Part shown: one piece after another, positions 1-8,278 of the stretch
Numbering within the stretch: position 1 is the first letter of the stretch
How the letters are laid out: every line of letters starts with the position of its first letter
Assembly: GCF_902506495.1 (NCBI RefSeq)
Contig: NZ_LR733263.1
Location: 537,372 to 601,371, forward strand
DNA: 64,000 bases
Source of the DNA: Pseudomonas sp. 8O
GTDB lineage: Bacteria; Pseudomonadota; Gammaproteobacteria; Pseudomonadales; Pseudomonadaceae
Reading direction: 5' to 3'
Notes under the pieces: model-generated
The model's database searches: none
The model's input: the letters and a program-made list of their open reading frames with translations, nothing else
What the model was told of the DNA's origin: nothing
Position numbers and translations under genes: made by a program

Positions 1-861
1 GCCGCTGGTGGCGGCAGCGACTCTGCCGCACGCGGCATCGCCACCGCACTGGAGAAGGAGCTGGGCGTCACCATCAACGTCGTCAACCGTCCCGGTGGCG
101 GCAGTGTGGTGGGCCACACGGTCATGGCCAGCGCCAAACCCGACGGCTACACCCTAGGCTTCGTAACCGGTGAGCTGAACATGATGCACTGGCAGGGGCT
201 GACCAAGATCACCCACGAAGACTTCACCCCCCTGGCCATGACCAACTACGACTACCCCGGCGTACAGGTCAGCGCCGATGCACCGTACAACAATGTCGAA
301 GAGCTCCTGAAGGACATTGCCGACAAGCCCCAAGGCACCTTTAAGGCCTCTGGTACCGGCCTGGGTGGCATCTGGCACGTGGCCTTCGCCGGCCTGCTGA
401 TGGATCGCGGCATCGAGCCCAACAAGGTCACCTGGATTCCCAGCCAGGGCGCCGCACCGGCCATGGTCGAACTGGCCGCTGGCAGTATCGAACTCGTCCC
501 GTCCTCAGTACCCGAGGCACGCTCGATGATCACAGCCGGCAAGGCGAAGGGCCTGGCCATTCTCTCCCCTGAACGCAATCCGGCTTTCCCGGATATCCCG
601 ACGATCAAGGAAAGCATCGGCAGCGAATACTCGCTGGGTGAGTGGCGCGGTGTCGCCGGCCCTAAAGGCATGGACCCTGCCGTGGTAGCCAAGCTCGAGG
701 ACGCCCTAGAGAAGGCCTACAACAGCGAGTTCTACCAGGACTTCATGAAGCGCCAGGGTTTCGGTGTCGAGTGGCACAAAGGCGCTGATTTCAAGGCGTT
801 CCTGGTCGAGAACAACGCGTACATGGGCGGCATCATCGAAAAGATCGGCATGAAGAAATAA
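1..861 (+). CDS. TctC/Bug-family periplasmic substrate-binding protein (5' end missing)
   Basis: The reading frame is open from base 1, so the start codon and signal peptide lie outside the window; 286 codons remain. The protein begins with a glycine-rich GGGSDSAARG stretch and then has NRPGGGSVVGHT and KPDGYTLG, both typical of Bug/TctC binding proteins that capture a carboxylate ligand in the periplasm. It is followed by tctB- and tctA-like genes, so it should deliver ligand to that tripartite tricarboxylate-type transporter. The ligand is unknown. The Ldh_2 dehydrogenase downstream suggests a hydroxy- or keto-acid, but this is inference. Confidence 0.93.
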   Translation, partial: AAGGGSDSAARGIATALEKELGVTINVVNRPGGGSVVGHTVMASAKPDGYTLGFVTGELNMMHWQGLTKITHEDFTPLAMTNYDYPGVQVSADAPYNNVEELLKDIADKPQGTFKASGTGLGGIWHVAFAGLLMDRGIEPNKVTWIPSQGAAPAMVELAAGSIELVPSSVPEARSMITAGKAKGLAILSPERNPAFPDIPTIKESIGSEYSLGEWRGVAGPKGMDPAVVAKLEDALEKAYNSEFYQDFMKRQGFGVEWHKGADFKAFLVENNAYMGGIIEKIGMKK

Positions 862-875
862 GCCAGATTTTCGAT

Positions 876-900
876 ACGGCGCCCCTTCGGGGTGCCGTTT
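876..900 (+). terminator. Hairpin between tctC and tctB
   Basis: A 10-bp stem (876-885 with 889-898, one G-U pair) closes a 3-nt loop and is followed by a short T-rich stretch. It lies 15 bases after the tctC stop. Such hairpins often stabilise or partly terminate the message so that the binding protein is made in excess over the membrane subunits. Confidence 0.55.
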
Positions 901-930
901 GCCTTTACTCGGTTGTATGAGAGCTCATCC

Positions 931-1380
931 ATGAAAGACCTTCTGTTCGGTCTGATCTTCATCGCCCTGGGTCTGGGTGTATGGCTGATGGCCCGCGAGT
1001 TTCCGGTAGTGCCCGGCATGCAGTACGGCGCCGATTTTTTCCCCACGCTGATCGCCATAGGCATGGCCGTCGGTGGGGCATTGCTCAGTTTCAGCGCCGT
1101 ACGCCAGCTGCGCGCTGAAGGTACTGACGGCACATTCGGGATCGGCCTGCCGCCACTGGGCGTGTTACTGCCTTGCGCACTGGTCGTGGCCTACATCTAC
1201 CTCAGCGAAGTCATCGGCGCCGCCCCGATGATGCTGTTGATCATGCTGACGCTGCTGATCCAGCGTGGCGTACGCCTGATGCCATCTCTGGTCATCAGCC
1301 TCGTGGCCACCGCAGTCATCAGTTTCTCCTTCGGTCACCTGCTCAAGGTTCCATTGCCCATCGGGCCCCTAGGTTTCTGA
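931..1380 (+). CDS. TctB-family small membrane subunit
   Basis: 149 residues starting MKDLLFGLIFIALGLGVW. About four hydrophobic segments are visible (around residues 3-22, 37-55, 77-103 and 118-140), which is the TctB layout. The ATG at 931 was chosen over an in-frame upstream GTG because the N-terminal membrane segment begins there and the upstream codons overlap the hairpin. TctB is the poorly conserved small membrane partner of TctA. The tctA start follows 10 bases after the stop, with the ribosome site GAGGAG overlapping the stop region. Confidence 0.88.
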   Translation: MKDLLFGLIFIALGLGVWLMAREFPVVPGMQYGADFFPTLIAIGMAVGGALLSFSAVRQLRAEGTDGTFGIGLPPLGVLLPCALVVAYIYLSEVIGAAPMMLLIMLTLLIQRGVRLMPSLVISLVATAVISFSFGHLLKVPLPIGPLGF

Positions 1381-1390
1381 GGAGCCATCC

Positions 1391-2926
1391 ATGAACGCAT
1401 TACTCGACGGCATTCTGCTCGTCTTCAATTTCCAGACGCTGCTGGTGATCCTGCTGGCCGCTCTGTTCGGTGTCTTCGTCGGCGCCATTCCGGGCCTGTC
1501 CGCCACCATGGCTGTCGCGCTGCTGGTCCCGATCACTTTCGCCATGGACCCGACCGCTGCCATTGCGGCAATCATCACCACCGCAGCCATGGCCATCTTC
1601 GCCGGCGACATTCCAGGCACCTACCTTAACATCCCGGGAACACCTGCCTCTGCCGCCTATGTTGCCGACTCTGCGGCTCTTGGCAGGGCGGGACGAGCGC
1701 GTGAAGCACTGGGCCTGAACCTTACCTGCTCGGTGATCGGGGGCCTGACCGGAACACTGGTGCTGGTCATGATCGCCCCTTCCCTGGCCGAATTTGCCCT
1801 TAACTTCAGCTCGTACGAATATTTCTGGCTGGCCGTACTCGGCCTGGGCAGCGCGGTATTCATCTCCACCGGCTCGGCGGTAAAAGGCTTCCTGTCGTTG
1901 ATGGTCGGCCTGCTGCTGGCCACGGTCGGCCTGGACATGGTCACCGGCGCACCGCGCTTCACCTTCGATGTGCCCGACCTGATGGGGGGCATCAACTTCA
2001 TCCCGGTAATGATTGGTTTCTTCGCCATGTACGAGGTGATGAAGCTCTATTCCATCCCCCGCGACAAGACGCGCGAGCAGGACGTGGCGCAAACCATCGC
2101 CCCCCAGCATGGCAGCGTCTTCGGCCTGGTGCCGACGCACCTCAAGCGCTACTGGAAGAACGTGATTCGCGGCAGCAGCCTGGGTGCCTTCATCGGCGCG
2201 CTGCCCGGTGCCGGCGCGGACATAGCCGCCTGGATCTGCTACGCCGTCAGCAAGAAGCGCTCGAAAACCCCCGAAGCCTACGGCAAAGGCCATGTCGAAG
2301 GGTTAGTGGATGCGGGCTCCGCGAACAATTCGGCCGTCGCGGGTGCCTGGGTCCCGGCGCTAGTGTTTGGCATTCCAGGCGACTCGATCACCGCCATCGT
2401 CATTGGCGTGCTGTACATGAAGGGCATGAACCCCGGCCCGACCATCTTCATGGACAACAGCGCCATGGCCTACGGCCTGTTCACCGCGTTCTTCGTCGCC
2501 AACCTGATCCTGTTGCCGATCGGTTACCTGGCCATCCGCAGTGCCCATATCTTCGCGGTGACGCCGACACGTGTGCTGATGCCGATCATCCTGTGCTTCT
2601 GCATCGTCGGAGCCTTCGCCATCAACAACAGCCTGACCGATGTGTGGATCATGCTGGTCTGCGGCATCGCTGCCTACCTGATCGCCACCGCCGACTTCCC
2701 CATCGCCCCCGCAATTCTCGGCTTGGTGCTGGGCAACATTCTCGAAACCAACTTCATGACCTCGATGATCAAGGCCGACGGCAATCTGCTGGCCTTCGTC
2801 GAGCGCCCGATCAGCATCGGTCTGGCCCTGCTGGTACTGCTGGTGGCCCTGTTCCCGGTGCTCGCCAAGTACTGGCGCATGCGCTATCCGCGCGCCCTGT
2901 CCTCACCCAAGGAAGCCATCGAATGA
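1391..2926 (+). CDS. TctA-family large membrane subunit
   Basis: 511 residues, close to the ~500 usual for TctA. It is very hydrophobic, with roughly eleven membrane segments. Two glycine/proline signatures of the family are present: GAIPGLSATMAVALL at residues 31-45 and the related GALPGAGADIAAW in the second half, reflecting the inverted-repeat fold. TctA is the permease core that takes carboxylates from the TctC protein using an ion gradient. Its stop overlaps the next gene's start as ATGA, so the dehydrogenase downstream is translationally coupled and probably acts on the imported compound. Confidence 0.93.
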   Translation: MNALLDGILLVFNFQTLLVILLAALFGVFVGAIPGLSATMAVALLVPITFAMDPTAAIAAIITTAAMAIFAGDIPGTYLNIPGTPASAAYVADSAALGRAGRAREALGLNLTCSVIGGLTGTLVLVMIAPSLAEFALNFSSYEYFWLAVLGLGSAVFISTGSAVKGFLSLMVGLLLATVGLDMVTGAPRFTFDVPDLMGGINFIPVMIGFFAMYEVMKLYSIPRDKTREQDVAQTIAPQHGSVFGLVPTHLKRYWKNVIRGSSLGAFIGALPGAGADIAAWICYAVSKKRSKTPEAYGKGHVEGLVDAGSANNSAVAGAWVPALVFGIPGDSITAIVIGVLYMKGMNPGPTIFMDNSAMAYGLFTAFFVANLILLPIGYLAIRSAHIFAVTPTRVLMPIILCFCIVGAFAINNSLTDVWIMLVCGIAAYLIATADFPIAPAILGLVLGNILETNFMTSMIKADGNLLAFVERPISIGLALLVLLVALFPVLAKYWRMRYPRALSSPKEAIE

Positions 2927-3969
2927 GCCGCATCGCCCCGGAACAACTGGAACACTTCATCAAGCAGCTCTTTCTCGGGGCAGACGTCAGCCCCGACGTC
3001 GCCACGGTGGTCAGCCGCGTGCTGGTCGAAGGCGACCTGCTCGGTCACCACACCCACGGCGTGAAACTGGCCCAGGGCTACCTCAAGGACCTGCGCGCTG
3101 GCCAGGCCAAAGGCAACGCCGAAAGCCTGCAGGTCATCCGCCAGACACCGGCGGCACGGCTCTACGACGCCGATTACCTGCTCGGCCCGTACTGCGTCGA
3201 ACAAGCGCTGGACTTCACCGCCGCGGCCGCGCGTACCTTCGGCATCGGCGTCGCGAGCATCCGCCGCTCGCACCATATCGCCTGCCTCGCCGCCTACCTG
3301 CAACGCTATACCGAACAGGATCTGATCGCGCTGGTGTTGACCTCCGATCCGGCGGTGGCTTCGGTGGCGCCGCACGGCGGCCTCGACCCGGTATATACGC
3401 CCAACCCGCTGGGTATTGGCATTCCCACCGGCGAGAAGCCGATTCTCATCGACGTCAGCATGTCGACCATCACCAATGGCCTGGTGAACAAGACTCACCA
3501 GGCCGGCGGCCAGCTGGAACACGCCGCGCTGATCGGCCCGGATGGCCAACCGACCCGCGATACCGCGGCCTACTTCGGCACGCCGCCGGGCGCGATCCTT
3601 CCGCTGGGCAGCCTGGAGTTCGGCCACAAGGGCTTCGCCCTCGGCACCATGATCGAGGCGCTGACCGCCGGCCTGGGTGGTTTCGGGCGCAAGGATGGGG
3701 TCAAGCAATGGGGCGCTGCGGTGACCGTACTGACCTTCGACCCAGCGTTCTTCGGCGGCGTCGATGAGCTGAAAGCCGAGATGGATCACTTCGTCGGCGC
3801 GTGCCTGGAGAGCCGCCCGCGCGTGGCGCAAAACCCGGTGCGCATGCCGGGTCATGCCGGCATCGCGCGCCGCGCCAAAGCCTTCGAACAGGGTCTGGAG
3901 TTGCCGGACGATGTGCTGGCGGCGTTGCATGGGGCAGCGAGCGAAGCCGGTTACGGATACCCCTTCTGA
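2923..3969 (+). CDS. Ldh_2 (malate/L-lactate dehydrogenase) family oxidoreductase
   Basis: 348 residues in the NAD(P)-dependent Ldh_2 family, which is unrelated to classical lactate dehydrogenase and includes malate, sulfolactate and ureidoglycolate dehydrogenases and delta1-piperideine-2-carboxylate reductase. Family marks are GDLLGHHTHGV at residues 37-47, RRSHHIA at 114-120 (catalytic His region) and TPNPLGIGIPT. The ATG at 2923 overlaps the tctA stop (ATGA), which fixes the start; the open frame upstream is only a shadow within tctA. The 2-keto or 2-hydroxy acid used cannot be read from the sequence. Confidence 0.88.
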   Translation: MSRIAPEQLEHFIKQLFLGADVSPDVATVVSRVLVEGDLLGHHTHGVKLAQGYLKDLRAGQAKGNAESLQVIRQTPAARLYDADYLLGPYCVEQALDFTAAAARTFGIGVASIRRSHHIACLAAYLQRYTEQDLIALVLTSDPAVASVAPHGGLDPVYTPNPLGIGIPTGEKPILIDVSMSTITNGLVNKTHQAGGQLEHAALIGPDGQPTRDTAAYFGTPPGAILPLGSLEFGHKGFALGTMIEALTAGLGGFGRKDGVKQWGAAVTVLTFDPAFFGGVDELKAEMDHFVGACLESRPRVAQNPVRMPGHAGIARRAKAFEQGLELPDDVLAALHGAASEAGYGYPF

Positions 3970-4014
3970 TAGCGCAAAGAGCGCTCGGATAGGCTCACCG
4001 AAACGTAGCAACAA

Positions 4015-4046
4015 CCGGGACGTAGATGACTCAGCTCTCGTCCCGG
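4015..4046. terminator. Possible hairpin in the convergent gap
   Basis: The 118-base gap between the dehydrogenase and the converging LysR gene contains CCGGGAC (4015-4021) and GTCCCGG (4040-4046), a 7-bp stem with an 18-nt loop. There is no T-run, so termination is only a guess. Nothing else is seen in the gap. Confidence 0.25.
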
Positions 4047-4087
4047 AAATTCCCCGGCACGCCCACCGTGATCAGTGGACGAGCAAT

Positions 4088-5059
4088 TCAGACTGCCGAT
4101 CGCTCCACCGGCGGCAACATCTGCGCACTCTCGCGCAACAGAGCCAACACGCTCCTGGCGGCAGGAGACAGCAGTTCCTCGTTCTTGGTGATGATGCCGT
4201 AGGCCATCAGGTTGCGATTGAGGTCCTCCTCTATTCCGGCATCCAGTTCGGCGATCGCCAGCATGCCGTAGCGAGCATAGTGCGCCACCACTTCGCGCGG
4301 CAGCACAGTGAGCATGTCGTTCTGCTCCAGTAGCGTGGTCACCATCAACAGGTTTTCAGCATTCACCACCTTGCTCGGCGGGTACATGCCGACGTGCTGG
4401 AAAAGAGCATCGAACTCATGCCGCAGCACGCTACCGGAAGGCGGCAGCACCCAATCGGCAGCGTGCAGGTCCTCGCGCGACAGTACGTGGTTGATCAGTC
4501 CTGCCCGCGCACAGACGCACAGCGGCTCCTTGTACAGGGGCTCGAAACACATGCCGGTCTGGGCACTGTCGGCAAAGAAACGCGCGACCAGAAAATCTAG
4601 TTCACCATCGTTGAGAATCGCCATCAGATCGAGGCTCGACCCGGTCCGAATACTCAACTCCAAGTTCGGATGGCTCTGCTTGACTCGTCGCGTCAGCTCC
4701 GGAAGCAGCTCGGCACAGGGAGTGAGAATGGTACCGATGCGCACATGCCCGCGTTGCCCGCCGCGCATCGCACAGACCTCATCGAAGGCATCCTCGAGGC
4801 TGGTCTGGATTCTCCGTGCATGACGAATCATCGCCTCGCCATAGAGCGTCGGTACCACGCCACGGGCATGCCGCTCGAACAGCGCCACGTCCAGGCCATC
4901 CTCAAGCTCTTTGAGCAGCTTGGAGATGGCCGGCTGGGAGATTCCCAGACCTTCGGCGGCACGGTTGAGGTTGCCGGTATCACCCAGCGCCACCAACAAG
5001 GGAATGTGCCGACTCTTCAGCCGGGCCCGGACAAACCAACTGCTATTGAGAGGCTTCAT
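4088..5059 (-). CDS. LysR-family transcriptional regulator
   Basis: 323 residues. The N-terminal winged helix is clear: LNRAAEGLGISQPAISKLLK at about residues 31-50, then LFERHARGVVPTLYG. A LysR-type ligand-binding domain follows from about residue 95. It is divergent from the dctPQM-dehydratase operon, with 186 bases between the starts and a perfect dyad next to its own start codon. This is the usual arrangement for a regulator that represses itself and activates the facing operon on sensing the substrate. The inducer is unknown. Confidence 0.9.
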   Translation of the reverse strand: MKPLNSSWFVRARLKSRHIPLLVALGDTGNLNRAAEGLGISQPAISKLLKELEDGLDVALFERHARGVVPTLYGEAMIRHARRIQTSLEDAFDEVCAMRGGQRGHVRIGTILTPCAELLPELTRRVKQSHPNLELSIRTGSSLDLMAILNDGELDFLVARFFADSAQTGMCFEPLYKEPLCVCARAGLINHVLSREDLHAADWVLPPSGSVLRHEFDALFQHVGMYPPSKVVNAENLLMVTTLLEQNDMLTVLPREVVAHYARYGMLAIAELDAGIEEDLNRNLMAYGIITKNEELLSPAARSVLALLRESAQMLPPVERSAV

Positions 5060-5071
5060 AAAGAATAAGGT

Positions 5072-5087
5072 ATATCCATTTGGATAT
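5072..5087. promoter_or_regulatory. Candidate LysR operator (16-bp perfect dyad)
   Basis: ATATCCA-TT-TGGATAT is a perfect inverted repeat with 7-bp arms, starting 13 bases upstream of the lysR start and about 160 bases upstream of dctP. Position, symmetry and AT-rich character fit a LysR recognition site in a divergent promoter region. Binding is inferred. Confidence 0.55.
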
Positions 5088-5245
5088 GGAGATGGCGCAA
5101 TTACATATTTGTTGATGATCCCTCGTCTGTCTACTCTCTACCCTCAGAATTACAGATGTCGCACTACCCGTCTGTTTTCCGCCGAGGCTCTATTGCGGGC
5201 CTATGCGCTAGAAAATGCCCTTATAAAAATAACCGGAGAGGCACC

Positions 5246-6271
5246 ATGAAACTCACTGATACCCCTTACCGCCTAGGCAGGGGCCTCGCGGCCCTGGCCT
5301 TGATCCTGAGCTCGACCAGCGCACTGGCGAAAGAGGAATGGAAGTTCCAGATCAACGTCAATGCGGGCGATGACGAATTCCGCATCGCCCAGGAATGGGC
5401 CAAGAGCGTCGGCGAAAAGACCAACGGCGAAATCCTCATCGAGGTGATGCCAACCGGCACCATCGTCGGCAACAACGAGACCCTGGACGCCGTTGGCGCC
5501 GGCATCATCCAGGGCCACATCACCGACCCTGGCTACTTCTCCGGCAAGAATCCGGCCTTCGCCGTCTACGGCAACATGGTCGGTGCCTGGAGCGATACCG
5601 CGACCTTCCTCGATTACATGCGCAACGGCGGTGAGGACGGTTATAACCACTTGGTCGAGCCTTACAACGTACACCTGATCCGCGCCGGTGCCGTCGGCGT
5701 CGAGTCGCTGATCACCAAGCGACGCATCGAAAAACTCGACGACTTCAAAGGCCTCAAGGTCCGAGCCCCGGAGGGCATGGTCTCGAACGCCTTCAAGCTG
5801 ATCGGCGCAGCACCGGTGAACCTGCCGACCTCCGAGGTCTACACAGCACTGGAAAAGGGCGTGATCGATGCCGCCGACTACACCGTGTTCGCCACCAACT
5901 ATCAGCAGGGCTACCACAAGTACGCCCCGTTCGCGATTTACCCCGGCTTCCATTCGATGCCGATGAAGGATATCTCCATCAACAAGGCCACCTGGGATGA
6001 GGTCAGCGACGAGCAGAAGCGCATTCTCGAAGAGTCGGTGGACGCCTTCACCGCCCAGTTGATCGGCGACCTGCAAACCAAGGACGAAGAGCAGGTCGCA
6101 ATCGCCAAGCAGAAAGGCGACGTGACCCTGACCACGCTCCCCGCCGAAGAGCTGAAGAAATTCCGCCAGATTGCCCGCGCCGAGTGGAGCGCCTGGCGTG
6201 ATCGCAGCCCTGAGGCCAAGGAAGCCGTCGACTCGATCCAGGCCTACCTGCAGAGCAAAGGCCTGCTCTGA
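5246..6271 (+). CDS. TRAP transporter periplasmic binding protein (DctP family)
   Basis: 341 residues with a Sec signal peptide ending around SALA/KEEW. Mature features of DctP proteins include FKGLKVRAPEG, which carries the arginine that normally salt-bridges the ligand carboxylate, and ALEKGVIDAADYTVF. The ATG at 5246 was preferred because GGAGAG lies six bases upstream and the signal peptide starts there; an upstream in-frame start would add 30 unlikely residues. It is first in an operon with dctQ, dctM and a sugar-acid dehydratase, so the ligand is probably a sugar acid (inference). Confidence 0.93.
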   Translation: MKLTDTPYRLGRGLAALALILSSTSALAKEEWKFQINVNAGDDEFRIAQEWAKSVGEKTNGEILIEVMPTGTIVGNNETLDAVGAGIIQGHITDPGYFSGKNPAFAVYGNMVGAWSDTATFLDYMRNGGEDGYNHLVEPYNVHLIRAGAVGVESLITKRRIEKLDDFKGLKVRAPEGMVSNAFKLIGAAPVNLPTSEVYTALEKGVIDAADYTVFATNYQQGYHKYAPFAIYPGFHSMPMKDISINKATWDEVSDEQKRILEESVDAFTAQLIGDLQTKDEEQVAIAKQKGDVTLTTLPAEELKKFRQIARAEWSAWRDRSPEAKEAVDSIQAYLQSKGLL

Positions 6272-6302
6272 CGCCCCTCTCCAAACCACACTCAGAGCAC
6301 AC

Positions 6303-6324
6303 AGCCCCGGCTACGGTCGGGGCT
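6303..6324 (+). terminator. Hairpin between dctP and dctQ
   Basis: AGCCCCG (6303-6309) pairs with CGGGGCT (6318-6324) around an 8-nt loop, with no T-run. It is probably a message-stabilising or partial-termination hairpin that favours the binding protein over the membrane subunits. Confidence 0.45.
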
Positions 6325-6340
6325 GACGAGGAGCTTTACA

Positions 6341-6895
6341 TTGAAACTGCCGCAATCACCGAGCGACGGTCCTCTTCCCGTCACAGAACCCGTACCTGGC
6401 CAGAACCGCTTCGACCAGATCATCCAGCGTATCGGTCAGGCTGTCGCCTGGCTGGTGTTTGTCGCCATGCTGGTCAGTGTTTATGAAGTGATCATGCGCT
6501 ATGGATTCAATGCCCCCACAGAATGGGCTCACGAGACCACCATGTTCCTGGTCGCGACCATCTTCGCCCTGGGCGGGCCTTATGCGCTGGCGACCAACAG
6601 GCACATCCAGATTCGCATCCTGCTCGACCGCCTTTCGCCGCAAAAGCGCTCCTGGCTGGATCTGCTGAACCTGCTCCTGGGCATCCTCTTCTGCCTGGCC
6701 ATCGGATACGCCGCCTGGATTCTGGCTTTCAACGCCACTCATGCACCGGACGGCAGCTGGCGCCTGGAAACCTCAGGCTCCTCCTGGAACCCGCCGCTAC
6801 CCGCCTTCATCAAGATCATCATCCTGATCTCGATTGCCCTCATGGCGCTGCAGCAGGTCGTACGCATCAGCCAGCACTGGCGCAAGAACCCATGA
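6341..6895 (+). CDS. TRAP transporter small membrane subunit (DctQ family)
   Basis: 184 residues with about four membrane segments (near residues 30-52, 66-84, 105-128 and 149-168). The loop after helix 1 has YEVIMRYGFNAPTEWAHE, a typical DctQ feature. Translation appears to start at TTG 6341: no in-frame ATG is nearby, and GAGGAG ends seven bases upstream. The family couples the binding protein to the DctM permease. dctM begins 15 bases after the stop. Confidence 0.9.
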   Translation: MKLPQSPSDGPLPVTEPVPGQNRFDQIIQRIGQAVAWLVFVAMLVSVYEVIMRYGFNAPTEWAHETTMFLVATIFALGGPYALATNRHIQIRILLDRLSPQKRSWLDLLNLLLGILFCLAIGYAAWILAFNATHAPDGSWRLETSGSSWNPPLPAFIKIIILISIALMALQQVVRISQHWRKNP

Positions 6896-6910
6896 CCCCG
6901 GAATCGCGCC

Positions 6911-8212
6911 ATGAGCATTGAAATCGCAACTTATCTGATCATTTTTGCCATCTTCGGCCTGCTGATACTGGGCCTGCCCCTGGCCTATGTCACCGGCCTG
7001 GTGGCGGCGATCTTTACCCTGGGCTGGTTCGGCCCGATGGCAGTTCCCCTGGTCGCCAGTCGCATGTTCGGCTTCATCACCGAATACTCCCTGGTCGCCG
7101 TTCCCATGTTCGTCTTCATGGCCGGGCTGCTCGACCGCTCCGGCCTGGCCCGGGACCTGTTCAACTCGATGCGTTTCTTCGCGGGCCGTCTGCCCGGCGG
7201 GGTCGCGGTGCAGACGCTGGTCGTGGCGTTCTTCCTGGCTGCCATCTCCGGAATCATCGGCGGTGAGATCGTCCTGCTAGGCCTGCTCGCACTGCCACAG
7301 ATGCTGCGCCTGGGTTACGACAAACGCATCGCCATCGGTGTGGTGTGCGCAGGTGGCTCGCTCGGCACCATGGTGCCGCCATCGATCGTACTGATCATCT
7401 ACGGTCTGATCGCCAGCGTCTCGATCGCCGACCTGTTCAAGGCTGCGGTAGTACCGGCGTTTCTGCTGATGGGTTGCTACATGATCTACGTGGTGGTGAT
7501 GTGTACGCGCTATCCGCAAATGGGCGGTGCCAATCTCGAACAGGATAGTCATACCCCACGCCTCACGGTCGCCGAGGCCTTCAGCGGCATGTTCTACCCG
7601 GTGGCCATTGCCGGTCTGGTACTCGGCAGCATCTACGGCGGCATCGCCTCGGTCACCGAGGCCGCAGCCATGGGTGCGCTGGGCGTACTGCTTGCGGTGA
7701 TCGTGCGCGGTGAGTTCACCGTCAAATTGCTTCAGGGCAGCCTGACCCAAACGCTGGAAACCTGCGGGATGATCGTCTGGATAGGCATCGGTGCCGCCTG
7801 CCTGGTCGGGGTCTACAACCTGATGGGTGGCAACCGCTTCGTCTCCTCGGCGATCACCGGCCTGGATGTAGCGCCCTTCGTCATCATCCTGGTGATGATG
7901 CTGATCTTCCTGGTGCTGGGCATGATCCTCGACTGGATCGGCATCGCCATGCTCTGCCTGCCAATCTTCGTGCCGATTGTCGTGCAACTCGGCTACGACC
8001 CGGTGTGGTTCGGCATCCTCTTCGCCGTGAGCATGCAGGTGTCATACATCTCGCCCCCCTTCGGCCCGGCGGCCTTCTACCTGAAAAGCGTGGCCCCACC
8101 GGACATCAGCCTCACCGACATCTTCAGGTCGATGGTGCCGTTCATCTTCATCCAGCTGTTCGTCCTCGGCCTGTTGCTTTACATGCCGGCGCTCTCGACC
8201 TGGCTGCTGTAA
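6911..8212 (+). CDS. TRAP transporter large permease (DctM family)
   Basis: 433 residues and strongly hydrophobic throughout, matching the ~425-residue DctM permease. Family signatures include the early GLPLAYVTG, GGVAVQTLVVAFFLAAISG, and SLGTMVPPSIVLIIYG. It uses the sodium gradient to drive uptake of the DctP-bound acid. Membership in the TRAP family is certain, while the substrate is not readable. A hairpin and a 66-base gap separate it from the dehydratase. Confidence 0.94.
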   Translation: MSIEIATYLIIFAIFGLLILGLPLAYVTGLVAAIFTLGWFGPMAVPLVASRMFGFITEYSLVAVPMFVFMAGLLDRSGLARDLFNSMRFFAGRLPGGVAVQTLVVAFFLAAISGIIGGEIVLLGLLALPQMLRLGYDKRIAIGVVCAGGSLGTMVPPSIVLIIYGLIASVSIADLFKAAVVPAFLLMGCYMIYVVVMCTRYPQMGGANLEQDSHTPRLTVAEAFSGMFYPVAIAGLVLGSIYGGIASVTEAAAMGALGVLLAVIVRGEFTVKLLQGSLTQTLETCGMIVWIGIGAACLVGVYNLMGGNRFVSSAITGLDVAPFVIILVMMLIFLVLGMILDWIGIAMLCLPIFVPIVVQLGYDPVWFGILFAVSMQVSYISPPFGPAAFYLKSVAPPDISLTDIFRSMVPFIFIQLFVLGLLLYMPALSTWLL

Positions 8213-8234
8213 CCCTCTCCCTTTTCGATCAACC

Positions 8235-8258
8235 CGAAAGGCCCTGAGCGGCCTTTCG
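8235..8258 (+). terminator. Hairpin between dctM and the dehydratase gene
   Basis: CGAAAGGCC (8235-8243) and GGCCTTTCG (8250-8258) form a perfect 9-bp stem with a 6-nt loop. TTTTT occurs 13 bases later, just before the next gene. It may be a partial terminator or a processing site within the operon. Confidence 0.45.
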
Positions 8259-8278
8259 CACCCTGGCAGGTTTTTCTC

